In this document: positions 1-9,885 of the stretch, in pieces | How positions within the stretch are numbered: the stretch's first letter is position 1 | Layout: each line of letters begins with the position of its first letter | NCBI RefSeq assembly: GCF_007991735.1 | Contig: NZ_BJYX01000004.1 | Span: 62,001 to 126,000 of the forward strand | From: Terrabacter aerolatus | GTDB lineage: Bacteria > Actinomycetota > Actinomycetes > Actinomycetales > Dermatophilaceae | Length of the DNA: 64,000 nucleotides | Direction of reading: 5' to 3' | The notes under the pieces: generated by a model | What the model was told of the DNA's origin: nothing | The model's input: the letters and a program-made list of their open reading frames with translations, nothing else | Databases searched by the model: none | Position numbers and translations under genes: made by a program

Positions 1-977
1 ACCAGCGCGGTGACGCCGGCGCCGAGCTCCCAGGCGGCGATCCCCGCCACCCCGATGAGCAGCGGCCAGTACAGCTCGCGGCGGGCCATGACCTTCTGCC
101 TCTCGATCTGCTCGCTCGTGCCGAACTTCTCGAGGTCGATGCCGTCGACGACAGGGCCGATGCCGTCGCCGGCGGCGCGGTGGACGTAGGTCAGTCCGAG
201 CTGGTCCCCGATGGAGCGCAACGTGGCCTCGCTGACGACCGACCGGGCGTCCTCCCCGGTGGCGGGGTCCTTGATGTAGTCGTTCGTCGTGTCGAACCGC
301 GACCGCGTGGCCTTCATCCGGCCTCCTTCGGTCGTGCCGTAGCCGAGCACCGCGCCACCGTTGACGAGCCGCTTGTCGATGTCGAAGGGCGCCGGCGGCT
401 CGGAGGCTGTCTGCTCCCCGTCGCCGAAGTAGAAGACGACGCGACCACGCTCAGGGGTGCGCTGGTCGGCCTGCTCGAGGAGCGCCTTGAGGCGGTCGTT
501 GGCCTCGCTGACCGACGTGCCGCGCGAGACCTCGTAGGACTCGGGCAGCAGGGTCTCGACGGCCGCGTCGAGGGCCGTGGTGTCGGTCGTCAGCGGTAGG
601 CGTACCCGCGCCGCCTGGTCGAACGTCACGACCGAGTAGCGGGCGCCGGGCAGGGCCGCGGCGATCGCCGAGATGTCGGACGAGACCCCCTCGATCCGCG
701 GACGGGCGTCGCCGTAGTCCTCGGCGATGATGCTGCTCGTCGTGTCGACGACGAAGTAGACGTTGAGGTTGGCGGCCGTCGTGTCGACCTGCTCCCCCGG
801 CACGGCCGGCCGGAACGCGGCGGTCCCGAGCAGCAGCACCGCGACGGTCAGGCGCCAGTGCGTGGCCCGCGACTCGTCGGGAAGCGACCGGGACGAGGGA
901 TTCCACCAGACAGCAGCGAGGGCCGCGACCACGACGACGAGCAGGACGGGCCAGGGCGCCACGGGGAGCAGGCTCAC
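1..977 (-). CDS. VWA-domain membrane protein (3' end outside window)
   Basis: About 325 codons are visible; the C-terminus lies beyond the left edge. The GTG start overlaps the stop of the upstream VWA gene (GTGA), so the two are translationally coupled. N-terminal hydrophobic segments at about residues 9-25 and 43-56 precede a von Willebrand A domain whose metal site reads DTTSS at about 78-82 (a DxTxS form of the usual DxSxS). A further hydrophobic stretch near the visible end suggests a membrane-anchored VWA domain. In MoxR/DUF58/VWA operons such proteins are thought to act as metal-dependent adhesion or assembly factors with the MoxR ATPase; the client here is unknown. Family assignment is firm, function is inferred. 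Confidence 0.85.
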   Translation of the reverse strand, partial: MSLLPVAPWPVLLVVVVAALAAVWWNPSSRSLPDESRATHWRLTVAVLLLGTAAFRPAVPGEQVDTTAANLNVYFVVDTTSSIIAEDYGDARPRIEGVSSDISAIAAALPGARYSVVTFDQAARVRLPLTTDTTALDAAVETLLPESYEVSRGTSVSEANDRLKALLEQADQRTPERGRVVFYFGDGEQTASEPPAPFDIDKRLVNGGAVLGYGTTEGGRMKATRSRFDTTNDYIKDPATGEDARSVVSEATLRSIGDQLGLTYVHRAAGDGIGPVVDGIDLEKFGTSEQIERQKVMARRELYWPLLIGVAGIAAWELGAGVTAL

Positions 978-1963
978 GACGCCCACCTCCGCGTGGCGCC
1001 GATGACCCCGACGAGGCCGATGCCCGCCAGGGTGATCGGAAGGGTCGGGTCGTCGGAGTGGAGCGAGCGCGAGGCGGAGTCGATGAGGGTGGCCTCCTGG
1101 GCCTCCACCGAGCCGACGATGTCCTTGATGGCGGACTGGTCGCTCATGGCGAAGTACCGGCCGCCCGTGCTCGTGACGATCGTCCGCATGTCCGCGGCCT
1201 CCTGGTCGGGGCCGTCCTCCTCCGGGTTCAGCCCGTACACCCGCACGCCCTTGGTCCGCGCGAGCGCGGCCGCTTCGCCCAGGTCGATGATGGGTCGACC
1301 GGCGAGGTGGTTGTCCGTGGCGAAGACGACCGAGCGGGCCCGTTGCAGGTCGACCTTGTCGAAGCTCGAGACGCACGTCGCCAGCCCGTCGCCGATGAGC
1401 GAGGTGCCGCGGCCGTTGAAGGTGCCCGCGAAGAACGAGTCGTAGGCCGGGTCGCCGGTGAGCGCACGTCCCGCCGCGTCGAGCTCCTCGTTGATGAAGT
1501 CGTAGTCGTCGGTGAGCGGGAAGACGGTCGCCGCGGAGCTGTTGAAGATGACGAGACCGATGCGCTCGCCCTCGAAGCTCTTGACGAGCGTCTTGAAGGT
1601 CGACACGAGCGTCGCGTCGTAGGCCGCCATCGAGCCGGAGATGTCGAGGCACAGCATGATGTCTCGGCTGCGCGACTGCGGCTTGTCGACGGTCGTGTCG
1701 AGCGGTCGGGCCGCCCCGACGAGGGCCGCTCCGCCGAGCAGCGCCGCGCTGGCGGCGAGCACCGCCATGCGGATGCGGTGGCGGCGCAGCGCCCGGCGGT
1801 ACTCCGGGAGCTCGGTCAGGGCGCCGGAGTTGGCGACCGCCGCCGAAGCGCGAGCCTGCCGGCGCGACATGAGGCGGTACACGGCATACGCCAGCGCGAG
1901 CGCGAGCAGCGCGCCGACGACGAGGACCCCCGGCCACTTGAGGTCGGGACCGTTCAGCTCCAT
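974..1963 (-). CDS. VWA-domain membrane protein
   Basis: A 329-residue protein. It has TM segments at about 11-31 and 66-86, a VWA domain with the canonical metal-ion site DISGSM at 107-112, and a final hydrophobic segment at about 308-325, the usual batA-like layout with the VWA domain between membrane anchors. The ATG start (MELNG) overlaps the stop of the upstream small membrane protein by 10 bases, and its own stop overlaps the next VWA gene. A longer upstream reading frame exists but would run through the preceding gene, so this start was chosen. Likely partner of the MoxR ATPase encoded in the same operon; substrate unknown. Confidence 0.85.
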   Translation of the reverse strand: MELNGPDLKWPGVLVVGALLALALAYAVYRLMSRRQARASAAVANSGALTELPEYRRALRRHRIRMAVLAASAALLGGAALVGAARPLDTTVDKPQSRSRDIMLCLDISGSMAAYDATLVSTFKTLVKSFEGERIGLVIFNSSAATVFPLTDDYDFINEELDAAGRALTGDPAYDSFFAGTFNGRGTSLIGDGLATCVSSFDKVDLQRARSVVFATDNHLAGRPIIDLGEAAALARTKGVRVYGLNPEEDGPDQEAADMRTIVTSTGGRYFAMSDQSAIKDIVGSVEAQEATLIDSASRSLHSDDPTLPITLAGIGLVGVIGATRRWAS

Positions 1964-2436
1964 CGGGCCACCACCTGCTTGGCGACGGTGCCCGCTCCGG
2001 CGAGCGTCGCCGTCTCGCGAGGGCCGAACTCGCCGGGGTAGAGCGTGCCGACGACCTCGGAGACCGGCGTGAGACGGGAGCCACCCGCCGTGAGCTCGGT
2101 GAGCGTCATCGTGGGCGCGTCGATCCCCGAGACCTCCTGGACGAAATGACGCACGAGGACGCTCAGCTGCTGGTGCGCCCGGCGCTGGCTGATCTCGCCC
2201 GCCGCCGCGCGTCCCAGGACGAGGTCGATCTGCCGGGTGTAGTCGGCCCGCAGCCGCGTCAGCCGGTCGGGTGTGAGCCGCGGCGGCACGACGACCGGGC
2301 GCTCGCGCGTCGACCACCACACCCAGGCGTACCAGGCGGCCACGAGGACGAGCACGCCGACGCCGATCCACAGCCACTTCGCCGCATACGGGTCGGGGGC
2401 GTAGAAGCCCGGCGGCGGCGCGTCAGCGGCGTGCAC
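1954..2436 (-). CDS. single-TM protein of MoxR/DUF58/VWA operon
   Basis: A 160-residue protein starting at GTG (VHAADAP), overlapping the end of the DUF58 gene by 14 bases. After a short proline-rich start there is one strong TM segment (about residues 20-42, rich in W, V and L), a WWSTRERP turn, then a helical cytoplasmic part of about 110 residues without recognisable catalytic motifs. Its place between DUF58 and VWA genes is that of the DUF4381-like proteins in related operons, but I cannot confirm the family from sequence alone. Probably a membrane accessory subunit of the VWA/MoxR system. Confidence 0.7.
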   Translation of the reverse strand: MHAADAPPPGFYAPDPYAAKWLWIGVGVLVLVAAWYAWVWWSTRERPVVVPPRLTPDRLTRLRADYTRQIDLVLGRAAAGEISQRRAHQQLSVLVRHFVQEVSGIDAPTMTLTELTAGGSRLTPVSEVVGTLYPGEFGPRETATLAGAGTVAKQVVARWS

Positions 2437-3310
2437 GGCGCTGCCTCTCGAGCAGGGCGAACACCGTCGCGACGACCTCGTCGGACGACCCGAGGCGGGC
2501 GTGGTTGATGCCGCGGCGGTCGAGCAGCGCGCTGGTGCGCTCGACCCGGTCGCGGACCGACGCGGCATACGCCGCACGCACGCGAGGGTCGAGCCTGACG
2601 AGGGTGGGCAGCGTGTAGGTGTCGGCGACGTCGTAGGTCGTGCGGCTGCCGTCCACGGCGGTGGGGTCGGCGTCCTCGACCGTGATCCAGAGGATCTCGT
2701 GCTGCACGTGCAGGCGGCGCAACAGCTCGTCGAGCTCAGGGTCCAGCTCCTTGTCGTCGGCGACGACCAGGAGCACGAGACGACGGCGGACATGGCGCAC
2801 GATCCACCGCAGCTGTGTCGCGAGGTTGCTCTGGTCGCCGTCGAGCACCGTCGCCGAGTCGACGGCGCGCAGGAGCAGCTCGAGGTGGGCCTCCGACCCG
2901 CGCATCTCGTGCGCGACGGTCGACCCGGCGGTGCCCCGCACGAGGCCCACGAGGTCACCGTGGCGCTGGGCGAGGTAGCCCACGAGGCCTGCGGCTGCGA
3001 CGGCCACCGACTTCTTGGGCTCGCCGCTGCGCGTCGTCGCCGCCATGCCACGACCCGTGTCGACGACGAGCATGAGGTTCTGCTTGCGGGTCGCGACGTA
3101 GCGCTTGACGAGCGGCGACTGGTGGCGCGCCGTCGCGCGCCAGTCGATGTCGCGCACCTCGTCGCCGGGGACGTAGTCGCGCAGGTCGTCGTAGTCGAGG
3201 CTGCGACCGTGGAAGACCGAGGCGTACTCACCCTCGAGGAGGTTTCGGGACCGCCTGCGCGCATGGACGAAGAGCTTGCTCTTCACCCGTGTCAGCAGCG
3301 TCGTCGTCAT
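2423..3310 (-). CDS. DUF58 domain-containing protein
   Basis: A 295-residue protein with the DUF58 signature GDEVRDIDWRATAR at about residues 49-62, followed by a VWA-like fold (VVDTGRGM at about 82-89). No TM helix is visible, so this is the soluble form of the family. It follows the MoxR gene after a 25-base gap and overlaps the next gene, as expected for a MoxR-DUF58-VWA operon. DUF58 proteins are consistently linked to MoxR ATPases, but their biochemical role is not settled. Recognition of the family is secure. Confidence 0.9.
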   Translation of the reverse strand: MTTTLLTRVKSKLFVHARRRSRNLLEGEYASVFHGRSLDYDDLRDYVPGDEVRDIDWRATARHQSPLVKRYVATRKQNLMLVVDTGRGMAATTRSGEPKKSVAVAAAGLVGYLAQRHGDLVGLVRGTAGSTVAHEMRGSEAHLELLLRAVDSATVLDGDQSNLATQLRWIVRHVRRRLVLLVVADDKELDPELDELLRRLHVQHEILWITVEDADPTAVDGSRTTYDVADTYTLPTLVRLDPRVRAAYAASVRDRVERTSALLDRRGINHARLGSSDEVVATVFALLERQRRARR

Positions 3311-3335
3311 CTCGAGTCCTCGTCAGGCGCCCCGG

Positions 3336-4622
<1,287 letters not shown>

Positions 4623-4728
4623 CGATTCCCCTCTTCGACGTGTGCCGGCGGAGGGAGTCTCGCCGGCAGGGACACATCGTAAGCACTGCTTGCTGTGGCG
4701 CGCCGACCGTCCCCACACCGCGCCGACG

Positions 4729-4757
4729 CCCGGAGGGCCGGTGGCCGGCCCTCCGGG
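4729..4757 (-). terminator. hairpin terminator downstream of parE
   Basis: A perfect 13-bp inverted repeat (cccggagggccgg / ccggccctccggg, loop tgg) lies 8 bases past the parE stop. There is no T tract, which is common for terminators in GC-rich actinobacteria. Confidence 0.7.
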
Positions 4758-4764
4758 AGGACCG

Positions 4765-6900
4765 TCAGGCGTCGATGCGCTCCCGGTCGACCTCGGCCGC
4801 GGACTCGATGATGAAGTCCTTCCGCGGCGCCACCTCGTTGCCCATGAGCAGCTCGAAGACCCGCTCGGCGGCCTCGAGGTCACGCATCGTCACCTTGCGC
4901 AGCGTGCGGTGCCGCGGGTCCATCGTCGTGTCCGCGAGCTGGTCGGCGTCCATCTCACCGAGGCCCTTGTAGCGCTGCATCGGCTGCTTGATCTTCTTGC
5001 CCGACCTCTCGAGGCGGGTCAGCGTGCGACGCATCTCGGCCTCGTTGAAGGTGTAGATGAGCTCGTTCTTCTTGGCGCCGGCGTTGATGACCTCGAGCCG
5101 GTGCAGCGGCGGCATCGCGGCGTAGACGCGACCGGCGTCGACGAGGGGACGCATGTACCGGAAGAAGAGCGTCAGCAGCAGCGTGCGGATGTGGGCGCCG
5201 TCGACGTCGGCGTCGGTCATGATGATGACCTTGCCGTAGCGGGCCGCCGACAGGTCGAAGCTGCGCCCCGACCCGGCTCCGATGACCTGGATGATCGAGG
5301 CGCACTCGGCGTTCTTGAGCATGTCGGCGACCGACGCCTTCTGGACGTTGAGGATCTTGCCGCGAATGGGCAGCAGCGCCTGGAACTCGGAGTTGCGCGC
5401 CTCCTTGGCCGTGCCCATGGCCGAGTCCCCCTCGACGATGAACAGCTCGGACCGCTCGACGTCGGTGGTGCGGCAGTCACGCAGCTTGGAGGGCAGCGTG
5501 GAGCTCTCGAGGGCGTTCTTGCGGCGCTGGGTCTCCTTGTGCAGCCGCGCGCTGATGCGCGACTTCATCTCGGAGACGACCTTCTCGAGCAGCAGCGCCG
5601 ACTGCGACTTGTCGCCCCGCTTGCTCGACGTGAGCCGCTCGGTCAGCTCCTGCTCGACGACCTTGGCGACGATGGCGCGCACGGCGTTGGTGCCGAGCAC
5701 CTCCTTGGTCTGACCCTCGAACTGGGGCTCGGCCAGGCGCACCGTGACGACGGCCGTCAGGCCCGCGAGGATGTCGTCCTTCTCGGGCTTGTCGTTGCCG
5801 GCCTTGAGGCGACGAGCGTTGACCTCGATCTGCTTGCGGAAGACCTTGACGATGGACTGCTCGAAGCCCGTGACGTGGGTGCCGCCCTTGGGCGTCGTGA
5901 TGATGTTGACGAAGGACTGGACCTTCGTGTCGTAGCCCTGGCCCCAGCGCAGCGCGACCTCGACACCGCACTCGCGCTCGAGCTCGGTCGGGGTCATGTG
6001 GCCGTTGACGTCGAGGACCGGCACCGTCTCGGTGAAGGTGCCGGACCCCTCGAGGCGCCAGACGTCGGTGATCGGGGTGTCGGGCGCGAGGAACTCGACG
6101 AAGTCGGTGATGCCCCCGTCGTGCTGGAAGACCTCCTCGATCGGCCCGTCCTGCCCCGGCGTGCCCTTGAGGCGGCGCTCGTCGCGGATGACGAGGCGCA
6201 GCCCCGGAACGAGGAAGGAGGTCTGGCGCGCGCGGCCGAGGATGGCGTCGTAGTCGAGCTCGGCGTCCTTGAGGAAGATCTGACGGTCGGGCCAGAACCG
6301 GACCCGTGAACCGGTGACGCCTCGCTTGGCCTTGCCGACGACCGCGAGCGTGCTCTTCTTCTCGTAGGGGGTGAACGGCGACTCGGGCGAGTGCACGGCT
6401 CCGGCGGCGTCGCCGAACGTGCCGGGCTCACCCCGGCGGAAGCTCATGCCGTAGGTCTTGCCGCCGCGGTCCACCTCGACGTCGAGCCGGGCGGAGAGGG
6501 CGTTGACGACGGACGCGCCGACACCGTGCAGGCCACCTGTGGCGGCATACGACGCACCGCCGAACTTGCCACCCGCGTGCAGCTTGGTGAAGACCACCTC
6601 GACACCGGACAGCCCCGTGCGCGGCTCGACGTCGACGGGGATGCCTCGCCCGTTGTCCCGGACCTCGATCGAGCCGTCGCCGCTGAGGATGACCTCGATG
6701 CCGGTGCACACGCCCGTCAGGGCCTCGTCGACCGCGTTGTCGATGATCTCCCACAGGCAGTGCATGAGACCGCGCTGGTCGGTCGAGCCGATGTACATGC
6801 CGGGGCGCTTGCGCACGGCCTCGAGGCCCTCGAGGACCTGGAGGTGGCGCGCGGTGTAGTCGCCGTTGCCGGAGGGAGCAGGACGGGAGGCGGAAGCCAC
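4765..6900 (-). CDS. parE: DNA topoisomerase IV subunit B (GyrB/ParE family)
   Basis: A 711-residue type IIA topoisomerase ATPase subunit that with a ParC/GyrA-type partner decatenates or supercoils DNA. Visible elements: GHKL motifs EIIDNAVDEAL (about 51-61), NGRGIPV and GGLHGVGASVVNALS; the TOPRIM domain with EGDSAMGTAKEARN and DADVDGAHIRTLL; and the C-terminal QRYKGLGEM motif. The neighbouring DUF7455 gene is characteristic of the second actinobacterial GyrB-like gene next to sigA, which favours ParE over the replication-origin GyrB. The partner subunit is not in the window. Start ATG chosen at MASASR; downstream is a hairpin terminator. An alternative call is simply a GyrB paralogue. Confidence 0.85.
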   Translation of the reverse strand: MASASRPAPSGNGDYTARHLQVLEGLEAVRKRPGMYIGSTDQRGLMHCLWEIIDNAVDEALTGVCTGIEVILSGDGSIEVRDNGRGIPVDVEPRTGLSGVEVVFTKLHAGGKFGGASYAATGGLHGVGASVVNALSARLDVEVDRGGKTYGMSFRRGEPGTFGDAAGAVHSPESPFTPYEKKSTLAVVGKAKRGVTGSRVRFWPDRQIFLKDAELDYDAILGRARQTSFLVPGLRLVIRDERRLKGTPGQDGPIEEVFQHDGGITDFVEFLAPDTPITDVWRLEGSGTFTETVPVLDVNGHMTPTELERECGVEVALRWGQGYDTKVQSFVNIITTPKGGTHVTGFEQSIVKVFRKQIEVNARRLKAGNDKPEKDDILAGLTAVVTVRLAEPQFEGQTKEVLGTNAVRAIVAKVVEQELTERLTSSKRGDKSQSALLLEKVVSEMKSRISARLHKETQRRKNALESSTLPSKLRDCRTTDVERSELFIVEGDSAMGTAKEARNSEFQALLPIRGKILNVQKASVADMLKNAECASIIQVIGAGSGRSFDLSAARYGKVIIMTDADVDGAHIRTLLLTLFFRYMRPLVDAGRVYAAMPPLHRLEVINAGAKKNELIYTFNEAEMRRTLTRLERSGKKIKQPMQRYKGLGEMDADQLADTTMDPRHRTLRKVTMRDLEAAERVFELLMGNEVAPRKDFIIESAAEVDRERIDA

Positions 6901-7237
6901 GGGGTGTCGTTCTCTTTCGGTCGGGAGCGGCCAGCGGTCGGGCTGTGGAGGGCTGGCAGGGGAAGCCTAGCCACCGTCGCCGACGGTCCCTCGCAGGCTC
7001 GCTGGGCCGGCCGGCCATCCGGGACGGGCACCGCGGCGAATCACCGACACGTAACGATGTTGGTGCGACCGGCGTCTCACCGACCGAGCCTCATCGTCGG
7101 GAAGGATTCCACGTGATTCACTGTTGGAACGTCCGCGAGGCACGAGTGGTCCACCGAATGGACCATCACGAGCGTCGCAGACACATGGCAGGGTTACCCT
7201 CCGGGGAACCCCCGAGGGAGGAAAGAGGCGAAATACG
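6901..7237. promoter_or_regulatory. divergent intergenic region, parE / DUF7455
   Basis: 337 bases separate the divergent parE and DUF7455 genes and must hold both promoters. I see a perfect inverted repeat at 7147-7165 (listed separately) and a hairpin at 7197-7218 (ccctc-c-gggg / cccc-gaggg) that ends just before the ribosome binding site of the DUF7455 gene. No convincing -35/-10 pair could be assigned by eye, and no ORF of interest. Confidence 0.5.
7147..7165. promoter_or_regulatory. perfect 7+7 inverted repeat, possible operator
   Basis: TGGTCCA-ccgaa-TGGACCA lies about 75 bases upstream of the DUF7455 start and about 250 bases upstream of parE. The 12-base centre-to-centre spacing suits a dimeric repressor on one DNA face; it could also fold in RNA. 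No cognate regulator is encoded nearby. Confidence 0.4.
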
Positions 7238-7462
7238 ATGACGACAGCACTGGCACCAGAACTGACCGCTGCTGACCGCTGCGACCGGTGTGGGGCTCAG
7301 GCCTACATCCGCGCCCGCCTCGTTTCCGGCGGAGAGCTGCTCTTCTGCGCGCACCACGGACGGGAGCACCTCCCGGCGCTGAAGGACAAGGCTCTCGACA
7401 TCCGCGACGAGACGGACCGACTCAGCGACATCCCGGGCTCGGCGCCCGTGGAAGAACGCTGA
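7238..7462 (+). CDS. DUF7455 family small zinc-ribbon-like protein
   Basis: A 74-residue protein with a CDRCGAQ motif at about residues 16-22 and a CAHHGREH motif at about 38-45, giving a CxxC...CxxH arrangement typical of a small zinc-binding fold. The ATG was chosen because the purine-rich gagggaggaaagagg lies 5-20 bases upstream; longer frames lack a binding site. This family is conserved in actinobacteria between sigA and the second gyrB-like gene, matching the divergent parE here. Function is not known; the zinc ribbon suggests a nucleic-acid or RNA-polymerase partner, which is inference. Confidence 0.85.
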   Translation: MTTALAPELTAADRCDRCGAQAYIRARLVSGGELLFCAHHGREHLPALKDKALDIRDETDRLSDIPGSAPVEER

Positions 7463-7534
7463 GCCCGACAGGCGATCTGCGACCCGGCCCCTTCCTGACC
7501 CCATCCTGATCCGAACGCTGCCGACGGCTGCCCG

Positions 7535-8023
7535 GTGATCACGGCGACGAACGTCCTCGTTCTGCTCGCCATGGTCGTGGGCACCGTCGGCATCGTCGTC
7601 CCGGTGCTGCCGGGACTCGTCGTGGTCTGGGGCGCCGTGCTCGTGTGGGCGATCGGGCGTCAGGACGGGCCGGGGTGGCTCGCTCTCGGCATCGCGACGA
7701 TCGTGTATGCCGTGGGCCTCGTCGCGAAGTACCTGCTGCCCGGGCGTCGGATGAGGACTGCAGGGGTGGACGGTGTCATCGTGGCGGTGGCCCTGGTCGT
7801 CGCCGTCGTGGGTTTCTTCGTCGTTCCCGTCGTCGGCGGTCCCGTCGGTTTCGTCCTGGCGATCTACGTGCTCGAGCTGGCGAAGCGGCGGGAGCACGCG
7901 GGTGCCTGGCGGGCGACCCTCTCGGCCATCCGGGCCGTGGGTCTCAACATCGGCATCGAGCTGGCGACCGCGTTCGCGATCGTCGCGACGTGGAGCGTCG
8001 CGGTCTACGTCACCAGCGGTTGA
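7535..8023 (+). CDS. DUF456 family membrane protein
   Basis: A 162-residue very hydrophobic protein with about five TM segments (roughly residues 5-25, 28-45, 48-68, 80-108 and 130-155) and glycine-rich turns such as PVLPGLVVVWGA and VVGGPVGFVLAIYVLEL, which match the DUF456 family. Start is GTG (VITATN). It ends 45 bases before the convergent DUF3040 gene, with a small hairpin between. Its Tyr-Ala at about residues 57-58 is encoded TAT GCC within the recurring GTATGCCG motif. Function unknown. Confidence 0.8.
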   Translation: MITATNVLVLLAMVVGTVGIVVPVLPGLVVVWGAVLVWAIGRQDGPGWLALGIATIVYAVGLVAKYLLPGRRMRTAGVDGVIVAVALVVAVVGFFVVPVVGGPVGFVLAIYVLELAKRREHAGAWRATLSAIRAVGLNIGIELATAFAIVATWSVAVYVTSG

Positions 8024-8033
8024 GCCGGCGGGT

Positions 8034-8051
8034 GGTCCCGAGGGTGGGACC
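8034..8051. terminator. short hairpin between convergent genes
   Basis: ggtccc-gagggt-gggacc, a 6-bp perfect stem in the 45-base gap between the DUF456 gene and the convergent DUF3040 gene. Plausible bidirectional terminator, weaker than the others in the window. Confidence 0.4.
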
Positions 8052-8068
8052 GGGGACTGGATCGGTCG

Positions 8069-8467
8069 TCACCACTGGTCGCGGCGACGCTTCTCCCAAC
8101 GCTCCTCGAGGCGCTCCATGAAGGTGCCCTGCTTGGGGGCGCTCGCCTTGACCTTGCCCTGACGGGGCTTCGTCGTGCCGTCGGCGGCGACGGCGGCCAG
8201 CTTGGTCTTGGAGGGGGTGATGGCGTAGACGATGCCCGCGACCATGATCGCGAACCCACCCGCGCCGAGCCAGATGTTGCTGCTCATGGCGGAGAACACG
8301 ACCAGCGCCAGTCCTGCGACCCCGGCGACGACGCCCACGACGACGCGCCCACGGCCGAGACCGCGCGACTTCGTCTTCTCGATGCGCGAAGCGAATCGAG
8401 GGTCTTCGGCGTAGAGGGCTTCCTCCATCTGCTGGAGGAGTGCTTCCTCGTGTTCCGAGAGTGCCAC
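8069..8467 (-). CDS. DUF3040 family membrane protein
   Basis: A 132-residue protein beginning MALSEHEEALLQQMEEAL and continuing with DPRFAS, the DUF3040 N-terminal signature (an amphipathic helix). Two TM segments follow at about residues 41-60 and 66-85, then a basic tail (KPRQGKVKASAPKQ). In actinobacteria DUF3040 genes often sit near the division and cell-wall cluster with mraZ; here the gene is next to dinB. Role unknown; membrane localisation is inferred from the TM pair. Confidence 0.88.
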   Translation of the reverse strand: MALSEHEEALLQQMEEALYAEDPRFASRIEKTKSRGLGRGRVVVGVVAGVAGLALVVFSAMSSNIWLGAGGFAIMVAGIVYAITPSKTKLAAVAADGTTKPRQGKVKASAPKQGTFMERLEERWEKRRRDQW

Positions 8468-8541
8468 CCGGCACCTCCCTGGTGCGAAATCGACTGTGCC
8501 CGAATCGTATGTCGGAAACGGCCGACACGGACTTCTTTCCC

Positions 8542-9801
8542 TCAGGATAAGTCGCGCCGCTCGCGTTGGGAACCCGAGGGTCGGTCAGGCATGAGTGACG
8601 CTGGACGCACCGATCCGGCACCGAAGCGCGCGCTCGCCCGGTCGACCGCACGGTCTGCTTCGCGCCACCCGTGCTCGGGCTCGTCGAGGGTGGCCTGGAT
8701 GGGTGCCACGGCCGACGGCACGAGCCCTTCGAGGCGCACCCCGACGAGCCGGATCCGGGCCCGTTGGAGGCCGAGTCGGTCGTAGAGCTCGCGGGCGGTG
8801 GCGAAGATGTCGCGCGAGACGTCGGTGTGGTGGCGCAGGGTCTTGGCCCGGGTGATCGTCGTGAAGTCGGAGAACCGGACCTTGATCGAGACCGTGCGTC
8901 CCGTCATGCCGGCGGACCGGGCCCGGGCTGCGGTGCGGTCGGCGAGGCGCAGCAGCTCGCGGTGGATGCGGACGGGGTCGTCGATGTCGTGGGCGAACGT
9001 CTCGTCGGCGCCGATGGACTTCTCGCGTCGCTCGGGGACGACCGACCGGGGGTCGCGTCCCCAGGCGAGGTCGTGCAGGCTGCGGCCGGCCACGTCGCCG
9101 AGGGCCCGTTGGAGGGTCTCGAGTGGCGTGTGGGCGAGGTCGGCGACCGTGCGCAGGCCGAGGCGGTGCAGGTGCTCCTCGGTCTTGTCGCCGACCCCCC
9201 AGATGGCACCGACCGGCAGCTGGTGCAGGAACGAGACGACCTCCTCACGAGGCACGACGATGAGCCCGTCGGGCTTGGCGAGGGTGGAGGCCAGCTTGGC
9301 GACGAACTTCGTCGAGGCCACCCCGACCGAGCAGGTGATGCCCTGCTCGTCGGCGATGGTGTCGCGCAGCTGCTCGGCGATCTGCGTGGGAGGCCCCAGA
9401 CGCCGCACGGCCCCGGAGACGTCGAGGAACGCCTCGTCGAGCGAGAGCGGTTCGACGCTGTCGGTGATCGTCGCGAAGGTGGCCATGACCGCCTCGGAGA
9501 TCGCGGCGTACCGGCGGTGGTCCGGTTCGATGACGACGGCCTGCGGGCACAGGCGTCGGGCCCGGGCCATCGGCATGGCCGAGGCGACGCCGAAGGCGCG
9601 CGCCTCGTAGGTCGCGGAGAGGACCACGGAGCGGCCGCCCGCACCCCCGATGATGACCGGACGGCCCCGCAGCTCGGGCCGCGAGATGAGCGACGCCGAG
9701 GCGTAGAAGGCGTCCATGTCGACGTGCAGGACGGTGCAGCCGGTGTCGTCGGGCGGCTCGCTGCCCCCGCGGGTCGGCGCGGCGAACTGCCGGCGGCTCA
9801 T
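8542..9801 (-). CDS. dinB: DNA polymerase IV (Y-family, DinB)
   Basis: A 419-residue Y-family translesion polymerase. Catalytic residues are present: HVDMDAFYAS (about 26-35) and SLDEAFLDVSG (118-128, the DE pair), so this is an active polymerase and not an ImuB-type pseudo-polymerase. A helix-hairpin-helix region (AIWGVGDKTEEHLHRLG) and little-finger domain follow. No clear QxxLF clamp-binding motif is seen; a degenerate QATLDE occurs late in the protein. It is the last gene of a co-oriented set behind the SOS box at 15658, 84 bases after a methyltransferase gene, so it is probably induced with DnaE2 on DNA damage. Confidence 0.92.
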   Translation of the reverse strand: MSRRQFAAPTRGGSEPPDDTGCTVLHVDMDAFYASASLISRPELRGRPVIIGGAGGRSVVLSATYEARAFGVASAMPMARARRLCPQAVVIEPDHRRYAAISEAVMATFATITDSVEPLSLDEAFLDVSGAVRRLGPPTQIAEQLRDTIADEQGITCSVGVASTKFVAKLASTLAKPDGLIVVPREEVVSFLHQLPVGAIWGVGDKTEEHLHRLGLRTVADLAHTPLETLQRALGDVAGRSLHDLAWGRDPRSVVPERREKSIGADETFAHDIDDPVRIHRELLRLADRTAARARSAGMTGRTVSIKVRFSDFTTITRAKTLRHHTDVSRDIFATARELYDRLGLQRARIRLVGVRLEGLVPSAVAPIQATLDEPEHGWREADRAVDRASARFGAGSVRPASLMPDRPSGSQRERRDLS

Positions 9802-9885
9802 CGCCTCACCTCCCGTCGGGTCGCCCGTCGGGTGTCGGCGCCCACCGGTTCGGCGGGCACCGGCGCGTGGTCGGTCGCGAGGGGG

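Noticed and set aside
4765-6900. Replication-origin gyrB
   Set aside because: No gyrA, recF or dnaN is adjacent; the divergent DUF7455 gene indicates the second GyrB/ParE locus.
8542-9801. ImuB-type inactive Y-family protein
   Set aside because: The catalytic acidic residues in HVDMDAFY and SLDEAF are all present.
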